From: Marisa cornuarietis
Lineage: Eukaryota; Mollusca; Gastropoda; Architaenioglossa; Ampullariidae
Length of the DNA stretch: 64,000 nucleotides
Reading direction: 5' to 3'
NCBI GenBank assembly: GCA_004794655.1
Contig: SMMW01000020.1
Location: 248,001 to 312,000 of the forward strand
In this document: positions 34,785 to 46,737 of the stretch, one piece after another
Numbering within the stretch: the first letter of the stretch is position 1
How the letters are laid out: each line of letters starts with the position of its first letter
Notes under the pieces: generated by a model
The model's database searches: none
The model's input: the letters and a program-made list of their open reading frames with translations, nothing else
Told to the model about the DNA's origin: nothing
Program-made: the position numbers and the translations under genes

Positions 34785-35940
34785 ACCTTTTGTCATCATT
34801 TAGTCAGCTTCATAATTCCTTGTTCGTAGAAGGACCTGTGTTTATCGGGGAAAACTGAAGGTCCTCATTTACAGCCTCATCTGAACTGAACGTTTTACTA
34901 GACAAGGAGTTTTGGAGAAAGCGAAACAAGTCGAGACCTGACGGCGCTGGGTCAGGCGGGTATGGTGGGTGTGGCAACACATCCCATCTAAGAACCAATA
35001 ACTTTTGACGGGTGATCAAACTTGTGGGTGGTCTCACGTTCTTTTGACGGATTTACGATTAACGAGCGCTGGACGTTTCTGGATGATGGATTCTTTCAAA
35101 CTGTCCAACTGCCGACCTTACACATTCTAATTTATTGCTTGGTTTCTTGGTAGGAGCTAAAGAAACACAGCCCCTTTAAAATCCCACCACACTACAAGTA
35201 TAACCTTTCTCTGATTCATGTCTGCTTTCGATGTCATTTGAGGCGATTCATCACATCGAGACCAAGACCGTTTGCGCACCACATCATTGTAAATAATCCC
35301 ACTTCTCATCACCAATCATCAGTGGCTTCAAAAAAGGACGAGTTCCTCACATTTAATGAACAAATCGCGGCGTTATATGAACGTCTTTGAGTTCATGAGG
35401 AACCCAAATATCGAGCCAGTTTATGTATCCAAGCTTATTCAGGTGGTCGTAAACACTTTAATGATGACTGTTAATGTTTCTACAATCTCTCTGGTTGTGT
35501 CACGTGGGTTTGACCCGACCATTGCCTTTATTATATCGTCATCAACCTCGGTGACCTCCATAACCGAGGGGCCTCCTTGTAATCAGCAGCACGAAACTTC
35601 ATGAACCATCGCTGGCACTGACATTCTTGTAGAACATTGTGGTCGTAAACTTTCAGGAAATTTTAACAATCTTGACGCACGTTCTTCCTTTTACAGAAGT
35701 AAAACAGTAAAATATGGCGAAAATGAACAACTTGGTCTTCCATATTGAACTTGTAAAATCTCCAAAATTCAACCAAATCGCTCGATTTGTATTTTAGATT
35801 AATGTTAGAACTTTCAGTTATCAAATGACATAGCAATAACCTCAATGCTAACAGTCTAGTACTTTCAAAACTGAACTAGCGCCGTCTATTCCAAAAATGC
35901 CTCATGACTTTTCCGACAACTCAGTATATGAGTTCTGTCA
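34785..35940 (-). mobile_element. mariner transposon relic
   Basis: On the minus strand the 5' end shows a TIR-like start (GTTGTCGGAAAAGTCATGAG, near 35928). The transposase N-terminus follows (NMEDQVVHFRHILLFYF, about 35750), then GDEKWDYLQ, VVWWDFKGAVFL, LLPRNQAIN and the end SLITRQKLLVLRWDVLPHPP near 35000. Stops and frameshifts are frequent. The order and motifs are those of Tc1/mariner transposases. The 3' TIR was not found. It abuts the LINE fragment ending near 34728. Confidence 0.8.
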
Positions 35941-37960
35941 TTGAAGTGATGAGTGTAGCAAGGTCAGCTGCAGATTTGAAACAATTTCTTCAGCTTACAA
36001 ACATCGCATGATACTTGAATAACATTGACAAAAATGATTATTCTACTGCTGATAATAAAAGCACTCATATCACATATTTCATGAGGCAATGAACACAATG
36101 AGCCTGATGCTGCTTCTTCACAGTTCGAGATGCCAGATGTCAATAATTCATATTCATGTGTTTAATATCAGCACTGGTGTAATCAGGTCACGACATGACA
36201 CGTTTATGTTTGCATCTGTCGGAAAAACTCGATTTGCAGCCATCATACGCGTGAAGAATAAAAATCCAAACACAACATTCTACAGATTGAGTATGATTTA
36301 TATGGCAGATCAGGCAGCCCTCCCTCTCTCTAGCGCGCACGCTCTTTCTCTCTCACACACAGACGCACGCACATAAAAAAGCAGCCGAGAAAATATATTA
36401 TGTTCTAATGGCAACCGCCACAACGATGTCAACGAGATACATAGTCCTCCATTTATGCTGCATTCATCGATGAATACGAATTGTTATAGGTCCAAGCTAA
36501 AAAGTGGTTGATAAAGGTCTAGTTCTGCTTTTCTTAAGCTTCTAACGGAACAGCCCTGTTATCTAATGGTCGGAAAAGGAAACCTTAAGTAAAGAAACTG
36601 CTGAGGGTTAATCTGGTTTGAGACCTCATAGGCCAGCACATGCGCTAAGAGATTAGTCAGCTGATTTACAACAGAAAAAAGTTATTATTACTCTGGTCTT
36701 TTGTTCTCACCTGCAATTCACGTATCTGACCATCACCTCAACAAGATCAGCTTACGAGGTTTTATTGATTTCGATGTGCAAGAATGTTATTGCTGAATGA
36801 TGGGCGATGCAACACGGACGACGAACATTATCTACGATGAAGGAAACGTATGCACGTGTAGACCTTTGCAAAAAAAAAATAAATAAAAAATTGAATGTTG
36901 GAGACTCTCCTTGATATTTTATAAATTGATTCTCGATGTGGGATTGCGACAGAAGTCACAGACTGTAGATTGCTTGACCATCGGGTTGCCCAAAAGTCTG
37001 TTTCTGTGAGGAAAGGTGTGTTTCTGTCAGTGGGAGTCTGTAGTCTTGTCATGTGGTGGATACATTATCCACTTCCTGACGTATTTGTTATCCATTCATC
37101 GTGTGTCCAACCAGACAACTAGCCACACAATCAGCATTCGGTCGCCATATTCATCTGTAACGGGGAATTTAATATGTGCCTGTATTACAGGAGAGAAAAG
37201 ACGAGAAAAACAAAACCAAAAATCAAAGTCATTTGCTGTATTATCACAAGCCACATGCGTTTGTCTGATGATTTGTTAGTTGTAGACACTGCTCTGGCAT
37301 GAACCATTTTAAAGACTTTTTCTCTCTAATACACACGTACAAACAGTTATTTTAGAACAAGAAAGCATGAACATTATTACTAACTAGTCATTAAACGAAG
37401 TCGTCACGCCTGGAAAGTACAGTTTCAAAGATTGATGGTTAAAAGATAAAATGCAAGTATTACCAAGATTTGATACTGTAAGACAAGATGAATGGACTTT
37501 GTAGTTTATCTTTCACTATTTTAGTGCACCTTTAAAAACAGAAGGACGCGGAAAGAATGAGAAGCTGAAGCAGTGTGTTGCGAATTCGGAGTTCTTTAGC
37601 CCTCAGAAGAAAACTGTACATGAAAATGTGCCCCAGGTTATGTCTTCCTTCATTAATGAATATCACTGTAATAATTAAAATGACTGTTTGCCTGTTCTGT
37701 GCGATAGTTTGTTATGTATGTTATGAATGGCTGTAATAACGGTTACCACATCTTTAAAAGGTTCTTAGAAGGTCGTTATGTTTAGTGTGGACAAGCCTGT
37801 GGGAACCCTCATTATCCAATAACTTTTTGTAATTAAAATAGAGCAAGAGAACGAAATAAAAGTAAAATTACATAATAAAAAATGTAGTAATGTTAACTCT
37901 TCGGCTTTCGCGTCGTAACGTCTGTTGCTATGGGTTCACAAGTAGGGTAGCATCATACAA
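35940..37960. other. Intergenic DNA, nothing recognised
   Basis: AT-rich with only short frames. There is a small CT/CA-rich patch at 36325-36375. No exon of the receptor family and no transposon protein could be identified. Confidence 0.4.
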
Positions 37961-38240
37961 CACATCGCTCTTTTCGCAAATGAATGAATACATAAGGAAA
38001 GAAACTACTGCAACCTTTAGGAATTGTTCGAATTTTGATTACTTCCCTTTAACAGCTGAAAAAAATAAATCCATCAAATATTTTGTTCTATTGTAAATGG
38101 GCGACATGTTACTTTGTCAAGCGCCAAGTCGGTTGCCAGTTACTCAGTTTGACAAGGATTTCTACTCTAACGTCCGAAAATGTGAAGAAAACAGTAAGTA
38201 ATATTTAAAGTCTTATGAATATTTTAATAAAATATATGTT
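37960..38240. repeat. Direct repeat copy 1, ends in a consensus splice donor
   Basis: It aligns with 39830-40080 over about 250 bp: shared GAAAGAAACTACTGCAACCT-like text, AGCTG.AAA, TATTTTGTT, AAGCGCCA, and the end ..AAGTAATATTT after a GT. Both copies finish with A(C/G)AGTAAGTAATATTT, a good 5' splice site. They may be exons of an unrecognised transcript or ends of an unidentified repeat. Confidence 0.4.
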
Positions 38241-38559
38241 TGTTTGGCACTTAATGTTTGTATATATTTGTAAACATTTTTTTATTTTAAACTTTGTGCT
38301 TTCTTGCCGATCTGCGAGATATCCGTTACTTACAGTTACAATCTTTCATTTGATTTCAGTACAAGTAAACAAAACATATATTTCTTAAAATTCACACCAC
38401 GTAAAAGTTTTAACAATATTCTTTAAAATGGTGTATCACAGAACGTTGTCTTTATTGTAGGTCAATAGATAGACATTTTCAAAAATACAGGTCGAAATTT
38501 CAATCGCGAGCATTCGCGGCCACATCAGGGCACATTTAAGGAATTCAATATGGGGTAGG

Positions 38560-39540
38560 TGGTGGATATAGAAAGGTTGATGATGATAATGTCCATTTAT
38601 AATGCGCAGGTATCCATTCAGAAGAATGCTCATCGCGCAGCAAAAACAGAAGAGAAGAAAAAAGTAAAATGACAGGAAAGTATATAAAAAAATAATAAAG
38701 ACAGAAGTGGTGCTGGGTTGTTTAAGTCCGTCTTAAGTAAACAAATGAGTCTTCCGTCTTTTCCGAAACGTGGTTGCTGAGGTGATGGTGGACAGTGATG
38801 ATGGTGACAGCTTAGGTGAAGCGTTTGTGAAAGCCCTGGCTCCAGTGTCTTCTTGTTTGTGTCTTCCACTGCAGGGAGACAGAAGCGTGACTGGGAGCCA
38901 GAGCGCAGACCACGTGACGGCTGGTAAGGAGGAACTACCTCTTGTAAATAGTCAGGAGCAGTTTTAAACATGCAGGACTGAGCAATCGAAAGCTTTTTTT
39001 GGTCAATGCGCTTTTTTCACTGGGAGCCAGTGAAGACTCTGTAGTATAGGGGTGATGTGCTCAGTGGACCACTTTGCACGGGTGACAATCCTGGCGGCTG
39101 TGTTTTGAACTCTTTGGAGTCGATCCCACTGCGTAGCAGGTATACCCCACAATGCACTATTACAGTAGTCTAATCTTGATATGATGGTAGCCACAGGGAA
39201 TGAGTTGGCAGCAGCTTGAGTCAGCATGGGCCGTAGTCTACCTAAAGTCCTCAAAAAGTAGTAGGATTTTACATGTCATTTTTACACATGGAGAGCTCTG
39301 CATCAATAAACAGCCCGAGGTCCCGCACACAGTCAGCAAAGGCTATGGAGGTGTCACCGACCTGCACATCACTAATGCCGATCTGCTCCCTTCTGGCCCT
39401 GGGGCCGCACAGTAACGCTTCTGTCTTGTCGTCGTTGAGTTTAAGACGATTCCTGGTCATCCAGGATTTCACCTGGAGAAATTTCCATTGTTTTGCTGCA
39501 GTGACTAAACCTCCTGTGACCGTGTGCAATGTGTACCTCT
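38560..39540 (-). mobile_element. L2/CR1-type LINE 3' fragment
   Basis: Minus-strand frames give WKFLQVKSWMTRNRLKLNDD, KTEALLCGPR, RDLGLFIDAELSM, then RTLGRLRPMLTQ, SRLDYCNSALWGIPA, THITPILQ-like text and PDYLQEVVPPYQPSRGLRS. These are the thumb and C-terminal parts of L2-type RTs (NxDKTE and RLDYCN..L.G). It belongs to the same family as the element at 30.15-33.74 kb. It is frameshifted and 5'-truncated. Confidence 0.8.
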
Positions 39541-39829
39541 TTATTTACCTTCCTGGGATCGCTCATGCTAGTCCTTCCTTTCTTGTGACTGGGTTCCACT
39601 TAAAATCGTTCTTCTCCAATGTATTTTGCGGGTTAACTTATTGATAACTTAAATTCTTCTTTACTGTTCTTTCGGCTGTCTGCTTACATCGCAAACTGAG
39701 ACCTCGTTACTTTACCAGCAGTAGGTGAACTATTTTTGCGCACGATTTTCAATTTTTATTTGTTTTCCCCCATCGAATATGTAAATAGTATTTATGGTAA
39801 CTGAATTTTAAAACTCTTTTTCTTCGCGT

Positions 39830-40080
39830 CGAAGAAGAATGAATGGGTAAGGGAAGAAACTGTTGTACCTTAGGAAATGTTCTACTGTAGATTGCTTCCC
39901 TTAGTAAGCTGTAAAATGTCAACTAATCAGGTATTTTGTTATAATTGAAAGTAGGCAATTATGAAGTTGATAAAGCGCCATGTTTGTGATGCTTACGGGC
40001 TTCTCAATTTGTACTCCAACAATGGAAAATGATAAGAAAAGAGTAAGTAATATTTCATTTCTAATGTCTATTCTAAGACA
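39830..40080. repeat. Direct repeat copy 2, ends in a consensus splice donor
   Basis: Partner of 37960-38240. The last 30 bases (AAGAGTAAGTAATATTT) are the best conserved part. The copies flank the L2-type fragment. Confidence 0.4.
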
Positions 40081-40111
40081 CACACACATATATATATGTT
40101 TGACCCTTCAT

Positions 40112-41880
40112 ATTTCTACAAGCAGTTTATATTAAAAGTCTGTTTTTCTTCTCCAAGCTCTCTCTCTTCTTCGATGACGGGACATACCCACTCTTCCTAA
40201 TTGACGGGTCCTCTACGACTTGCTGTTGTTGGGAGGTGGGTGGGGGGGGTTGGCACGGCAAACAGTTCCACTCATACTGTCATACAGTCTTGTTCACTGG
40301 CGTTGATCACACACACAGCATACATCGACGAAATAACTCCGACAGTCTTATCGGCAGACGATTGATCAAGTCAATAATATTTCCCACAGTATGTAAATGT
40401 AATCCACACAGTTATACAATCTTCCCAGGAGAACACATAGCAGCTGGAAAATTCGTAAAGCGAGAAACCACACAGTCGCTTATCAATGACAATTCACACA
40501 GTTAATACTTCTCCACATAGTTAATAGTATTCTTCACAGTTAATATTACTCCACACAGTTAATGTTCCACACAGTTATACAATCTTCCCAGGAGAACACA
40601 TAGCAGCTGGAAAATTCGTAAAGCGAGAAACCACACAGTCGCTTATCAATGACAGCCCACACAGTTAATATTTATCCACACAGTTAATATTCCACACAGT
40701 TAATGTTCCACACAGTTAATATTCCACGCAGTAAATAGTATTTCTCACAGTTTATATTACTCCGCACAGTTAATATTCCACACAGTTAATATTGCAGTTA
40801 ATATGGTGTGGAGAGTGATGTCCCTTAGCCTAACTGGCTGGAGGGGACGAGCTCTCTGTCGTTTTGTCTCGTCCTTGGATGTACGTCGAGCTTTGATTTC
40901 TTCTTCTCATCTGTGATGTTTGCTGTGCCGTTTATCTTCGTTATGGATTGTTCTTCAGTTCTTGTGCTCCATCATTTCTTTGCAACAGACGTTTTCTTCC
41001 ACTAACGGCTTCTGTCTCCTGTTCTTCGTTCTGCCATCTTGCTTTGATTTGTGACTACAGGATTCTGCGCCTCCTTCGCTGACACTTTTAACTGTTTCTG
41101 GCACTGTGGACCATACCGTTCTCGATTTTTAATTTATGAGCCGAATATGTTGCTACATGTTCTGTGGATTAGATTCTGGATCTATGCGCTTCAGCGATGT
41201 CGTCTGCTGACAGATGTGTTCGTGTCATTCTGTATCCGTGCCTGTAACCGGATGCTTGTAACTTCGCTTCTTCACTGCCAGGACTGGGCTCTGTTCTCAA
41301 CTGTTGCCCTAAAACTTCGATAATCCGATGAACATTTCTTTTTACTGGCCTACAATTGATATTCATTGCATATACTGAATATACTGATCCTTGCTTGGCG
41401 TTGATCAACTTCAAAGGAAAGTCCGGTGCTGGCGGGAAGGGAGTGAGGGTAAATAATGATAAGAACACTGCAACTTACTGTTTTTGAGATCAGCATCCAT
41501 TATTATTATGTTTGTGTGTTTTTCTTTTTAGTAAAGCGCTTTGGGCCTCCTTTAAATGGTGGGAAAAAGCGCTATACAAATTAACTTCATTATTTTATTA
41601 TTACTAAATAGTATTCCTCAGTTAATATTACTCCACACAGTTAATATTCCACTCAGTAAATAGTATTCCTCACAGTTAATATTACTCCACACAGTTAATA
41701 TCAATTCTGACCTCTTTCACAAATTTTTCCTTGCACCAGACTCTCACGTCTGCTTCTCTCTTCCAATTTCTAAACAAAGCCCTTTATATCAACATCAAAT
41801 TCTAATGCAAAAAAATACACAAGGGCGACAACCTCATTACACCAAATATTCAGGGGTGGTAACCCATGTTCCTAACCTTA
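40112..41880. repeat. Left arm of a foldback-like inverted repeat, with an insert
   Basis: It is complementary to 43395-44095. Shared outer end: ACAAGCAGTTTATATTAAA. Shared middle: GGCGTTGATCA and CTCAGGAGAWCACA-type blocks. Shared inner end: AGACTCTCACGTCTGCTTCT and GGTGACAACCTC-like text. It contains tandem CACACAGTTAATATT units of 16-19 bp, and a block of about 83 bp (TATACAATCTTCCCAGGAGA onward) that occurs twice here (from about 40407 and 40573) but once in the right arm. The part 40805-41610 has no partner in the right arm and is a later insertion. Confidence 0.7.
40805..41610 (+). mobile_element. Insertion with SINE/LINE-type 3' end inside the left arm
   Basis: It has no counterpart in the right arm. 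It ends with AAAGCGCTATACAAATTAAC followed by an ATT-rich tail. The same style of end (GCGCTATACAAAT then (ATT)n) closes the sequences near 42240 and 57857, so it is probably a non-autonomous retroelement. No protein homology was seen. Confidence 0.4.
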
Positions 41881-42089
41881 CCTTATATTACGATATTTTG
41901 CAGAAATAATGTAGGTGACCAGTCATCAGTTGCACAATCATAGTGTGGTAAAGCCAGGTATGTAAGACCTTTTAATTATGAAAAATTGTGTTGTTATAAT
42001 TCTCTATTGACGAGATTAGCAATGTTCTCTTTTCAAAGAAGTTGTTGAAAGACCTGTGAATTGTATTGTCAAGTTTAAGACTGAGAGTG

Positions 42090-42240
42090 ACCTCTCATTC
42101 ATATGTTGTTTGTTCTTCTATCCCTCGTATGTTGTCCGTGTCTCGTTCTTGTTCTTACGCGCATGAGCATGTTCCTTACGAGTGTGACTAAGTGATATAC
42201 AAATCTGGTGTTTCTTCTTATTATTATTATTATTATTGTA
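42090..42240 (+). mobile_element. Putative SINE-type 3' end
   Basis: ACGAGTGTGACTAAGTGATATACAAATCTGG-type text (shown here in summary) is followed by (ATT)n. It closely resembles 57700-57857. The 5' end was not determined. It lies in the loop of the inverted repeat. Confidence 0.4.
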
Positions 42241-43092
42241 TGCATGGAGGAGAATGTAACCTGTGTGTAACTGTAAACAGACAGAAGGCACATAAGCCTC
42301 TTAGAAACTGAACAGATTACAATTTTAAATTTTAGTCATCGACGGGTAGCGTGAATGTCAATTCATGGTCAAAGAGACCCAGTGAGGGGAGGTGTTGGGA
42401 AGTGTTTGACAACTGGTGACACATCACACATGGAATACTTGTCCAGTAATGTTTCTAATCGTCAGTATAAATATCATCATCATCACTTCTCCTCCTTTAC
42501 CTTTCAACTTTTTTCATATTTCTTTAAATTCTTTTTCTCTAGTCAATGTCTAATTTCTTTGTAGAAAATGATCAGAGGCAGGTCAGGGCTTTATCCTGGA
42601 CCATCAACGGTCGCTTTTTCAAAGCCTAAGGTCTCTGCTAAAAAACATGTATGCCTCGTGTGGCTAATGTGGAACAGATAGATAACAAGAGCGAGAAAAA
42701 GAAAAAGTTAGAGAAAACACTGTTATCCTGTGTCGTTCAATAATTTTATTAATAGCAATACACAGTAATAATGCAAGATAAACAGACAAAGTGAGGAATA
42801 GTCTTGTCTCCTTTAATATGTTTCAAGATCACCGGCAGGCTTATGTCATCAGCAAATCCTTAGGAAGGCATCCCGCATCCTCTCTATTTGTGGTCAGGTA
42901 TTGACATGTGAGTTTCACTCTTACGAGCTGGCTGTAGGTACACGACGCCAGTTTGCACAACCAATCGCCACAGCAACTCATTCATTCCACGTGCTATTTA
43001 TTCGATGAATTCTTCTCGCCGTGATGTTGTATTAGTCTGGGGTGACCTAGTCACCATGTTTATCTTACTGTTGCTGAGACTGTGGGTATATA

Positions 43093-43362
43093 GGTAACCG
43101 GTCGTTTCGACTAAGGTCGATTCGACTAGGGTCAATTCGACTAACGGACTAAACCCTGACTAGAATTTAAACTTAGTGACGATTGGATGCGTCGCCGGCA
43201 TCGGGCGTTTGAGTGCTTGTTGAGTCTGTGTGACAATTGGCACTGTTTACATGATAGATTTAAATCGTTTATTAACATTCAAATCACTTCAATTTTTTTG
43301 CGTCCTATAGATGACTCGACCGTTAGTCGAACCGACCTTAGTCGAAACGACCGGGAACCGTT
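43093..43362. mobile_element. Small TIR element (MITE) of about 270 bp
   Basis: The left end CCGGTCGTTTCGACTAAGG and the right end, read on the opposite strand, CCCGGTCGTTTCGACTAAGG match. The inverted match extends through further TTCGACTA repeats to about 43150 and 43319. There is no coding capacity. Target-site duplication is unclear, so the superfamily is not assigned. Confidence 0.7.
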
Positions 43363-43394
43363 TTAACGGTGTTATGAACATGTGTTACCACCCC

Positions 43395-44095
43395 GGATGG
43401 ATTGATGTGACGAGGTTGTCACCCTTGTGTAATTTTGGTACTAGTTTTTGTCACCCCTGAATTGAATGTTGATATAGGTGGCGTTGTTTAGAAATTGGAA
43501 GGAGAAGCAGACGTGAGAGTCTGGGAGAAAGAAGAATTTGGGACAGAGGTCAGAATTGATAGTAACAGTGTGGATAAATAGTTACTGTGTGAAGAAATAT
43601 TAACTGTGTGGACAAATATTAACTGTGTGGAGAAATATTAACTGTGTGGACAAATATTAACTGTGTGGAGAAATATTAACTGTGTGGAGAAATAGTATCT
43701 GTGTGGAGAAATAGTAACTGTGTGGATAAATAGTAACTGTGTGAAGAAATAATAACTGTGTGAAGAAATATTAACTGTGTGGGTTGTCATTGATAAGCGA
43801 CTGTGTGGTTCCTCGCTTTACTAATTTTCTCAGCTGCTGTGTGATCTCCTGAGAAGATTGTATAACTGTGTGGAGTACGTTTACCTACTGTGGGAGTTGT
43901 TATTGACTTGATCATTTGTCTGCCGTTAAGACTGTCGGAGTTGTTTGGTCGATGTATGCTGTCCGTATGATCAACGCCAGTGAACAAGACTGAAAGAGTG
44001 GAACTGTTTGCCGTGTCTACCCTCCCCCTCCCAGCAACAACAGAAGAAGAGAGAACTTGAAGGACTTTAATATAAACTGCTTGTATACATTTGTT
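43395..44095. repeat. Right arm of the foldback-like inverted repeat
   Basis: It is the reverse complement of the left arm. It contains about 12 tandem units built on TTAACTGTGTGGAGAAATA (19 bp) at 43565-43790. It ends in TTTAATATAAACTGCTTGT, the complement of the left arm's outer end. Confidence 0.75.
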
Positions 44096-44099
44096 TTTG

Positions 44100-45830
44100 T
44101 GTAGACTCAGTGTAGAATATTAGTGATGAACTTTTGTTTTGTTATTTAATAAAGTATATATTTACGTTTACCCGATTAATAGAAACGTTCGAGCCCATGT
44201 ACAGATGCTAGTGATTTGTTGTGTGAAAGAATACGTGGTGGAATTCAGTATTTGCAGGCGTGCTCTGTGGAGTCTGTGTGTCCGAGAGTGTGCGTTCCTC
44301 AACAAACGGCAACAGCAAAGCTGACAACTATAAACAGAGGCATTCATCGATGAGTAGAACAAAGGTCGCATCAACATAATGGCAGGGAACAAATACAATG
44401 GCGCAAAAGGTAGGTTTGTAGACAAGATATTAAAGTGGTCACCCCATCAGTAAATAGGAAAAGTAAATAACACATGACATAGAGGGCTGTAAACGTTGAA
44501 TGTAGGCGTTTACTTTATCGTCAAATTTTGGTTGAGGATTCAGTCATTGACATTTCTTATCTCTTCTTTTCCGTGAGTGAGTGAGTGAGTGAGTGAGTGA
44601 GTGAGTGAGTGAGTGTCAGTCTGTGAATGACTAAGTCACTCAGTCAGCACGTACAGCTACAGAGAACTATGCCACTGAAAAAGTGAATGTCTTCACAGTT
44701 TCTTGCTCTGGCTTCCAGATGTTACATCAGTTCATCTCTTACGTCTTCAAGTGACTTAAGGATTTGTTCTGGCAGTAAAAGAAAGAAAGAGCACAGCAGG
44801 TGGCAGCAGTCATCGACAAAGAGTAGCAACATGAGGTTACCGTGCAGGGATGTGGGGAGGTAACTGAAGTCTTTGTTTGCCTCTTTATCAATGTATGTTA
44901 GGGTCTGACCTACAACAGATTACTTGTAAAGCTGCTCCACCCCTTCCTCACCTCAATCCTCTGCGTCATCTGACAGCAGGGGTCTTCTTTTTTCTGTCAG
45001 AATCCCCTTTATAGGTATGACCCGTACACGAAGTAGAGCTACAGGGGTCTTACAAATGACTGTTTCGAGAGCTTGAAAGTTCAAAGTAAATTGTATTTCT
45101 TTAGTTGTGTGTGTATTTGTGCGGGTGTACGTGTGCGTGTTTCCCTAGATGTGTGCAGGCATGGGTGTACATTAATGTGAGTGCGTGTGCGTGTGTGTGT
45201 GTGTGTGCATATGTGTGAACACTAAACTATTTATTTGATGGGTCAACGACGCGTTCAAAGCAGCGTGAGATATGATTTCATCATCGTCCGAGAAGAACAT
45301 ACACATCTATAAGCCATAAATTACATCAAGTACACAGATACGTTCATATCCTTTCAACAACTCCAGACAGCGTGTTTCGCATGCTGGTCAGTCCTGTGCG
45401 TCCAACCACATGGGGTCACATTGTTTGTCAAGTATTTCCAACAATCTCGTTGCGTTTCTTTATTAAAGCATAAAAGATGTTCATCGCTCCATTTCTTATC
45501 TCGTTAGTTTCCCCTCGAGACAGCGACGCAGCGAACGTCGTCTGCTGGTACCCATCATTTATTAGGGGTGCAAGATACTTGGCCCTGATGTCATCATACG
45601 TTTGACACTAGCAGAAAATGTTCATCTTCCGTTCTGTCTTGGCAAAAAGGGCAGTTTTTGATCCAGGTGTTAGTTTTGTGCCATCTGCTATTGATTACTA
45701 CTACTAATAATAACACAACAAAAACTTCGATTTTGCGATCCTTAATTTAACGATTACCTCAGTATAAGGTGCTTTTTTTGGCGGTCCCGGCAATAGTCGC
45801 TTATACCCATTGGTTGTCATGCTTAACAAA
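44100..45830. other. Intergenic DNA with simple repeats
   Basis: No gene recognised. A (GTGA)n run lies at 44572-44614 and GT-rich DNA at 45100-45220. The rest is unassigned. Confidence 0.4.
44572..44614. repeat. (GTGA)n microsatellite
   Basis: About eleven tandem GTGA/GAGT tetramers. Confidence 0.95.
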
Positions 45831-46576
45831 AAAAAAAAAAAAAAACGAAACAAAGTTATTTAAAACCTGTAAATACTATTAAGTAACACCCTGGTAGTTT
45901 CAGACAAAAAACCTTTGGAAATTTAAATTTCAGTACCTCGGAATACGACTACGAGTACTAATAACTAAATATCCCTTGTCAGAACCACCTCAATATAAAT
46001 ATAAATGAATAAATAGGGAATTTTACACAAGATTACCTTGACGGGGCAAGGAATTACTCTTCTGCCCTTTACAAACTTTACATACATCTTCCTTCTACAC
46101 CGGCTAGCTGAGTTTACAGTCAACACTCGGCTTCTGCCTGAGTACTCTTCAGTCACGTGCTTTGTCACTCACAATACACCACACAGTCGTCACTAGTCAG
46201 GGGCGGTAACTCTGGTCCCAGACGCCCCTCGACAACAAAACAGTCGTCTCCCTAAGCTTTGCTTCAGTCGCAATTGCAAACAGAAAGTTGCTTGGACTCC
46301 CATCTCTCAGGTGGAAACAACTGAATATGACTCCCGCTTTCCTCATTTTGTCTAAAACTAAAATAAAATAAGAGAAGATGTAGCAAAACAGACTAAAAAT
46401 GAAGTATAAATAAAAACATTTAACATAATTTTCTCTACCGCTGTGAGGCTAAAGTTTTATTTTCTAGGAAATCTGTCAAATTTCTCAATCACTAAAATTT
46501 ATTTAGCACAAAAATGTTTTCTTTTGTTGAAAACTGTTCTGAATTAAAAAAGAAACTTCTGCTAATTTATACAGAT

Positions 46577-46577
<1 letters not shown>
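45830..46577 (+). repeat. Displaced upstream part of receptor unit C
   Basis: It is homologous to DNA about 0.6-1 kb upstream of the unit B promoter (19990-20350). Shared items are CCACTACGAGTA/CGACTACGAGTA, a CAATTGYAARCA-type block, CTCATTTT and AAATAAAATAA. In unit B this DNA is continuous with the promoter. In unit C it is separated from the promoter by the hAT element at 46646-51852. Confidence 0.55.

Positions 46578-46645
<68 letters not shown>
46578..46645. repeat. (CA)n microsatellite, left half
   Basis: A pure CA run that stops exactly at the left end of the hAT element and resumes at its right end. Confidence 0.95.
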
Positions 46646-46648
<3 letters not shown>

Positions 46649-46737
46649 CGGCGGCGTTTGGGGGTGGCAAATGGGGCGGCCGCCCCAGGCCCCGCTCTCG
46701 AAGGGGCCCCGCGCTTCAGCCCCGAGGTCATCTTTAT

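Noticed and set aside
35356..35604. 82-codon plus-strand frame.
   Set aside because: It is antisense to the mariner transposase relic.
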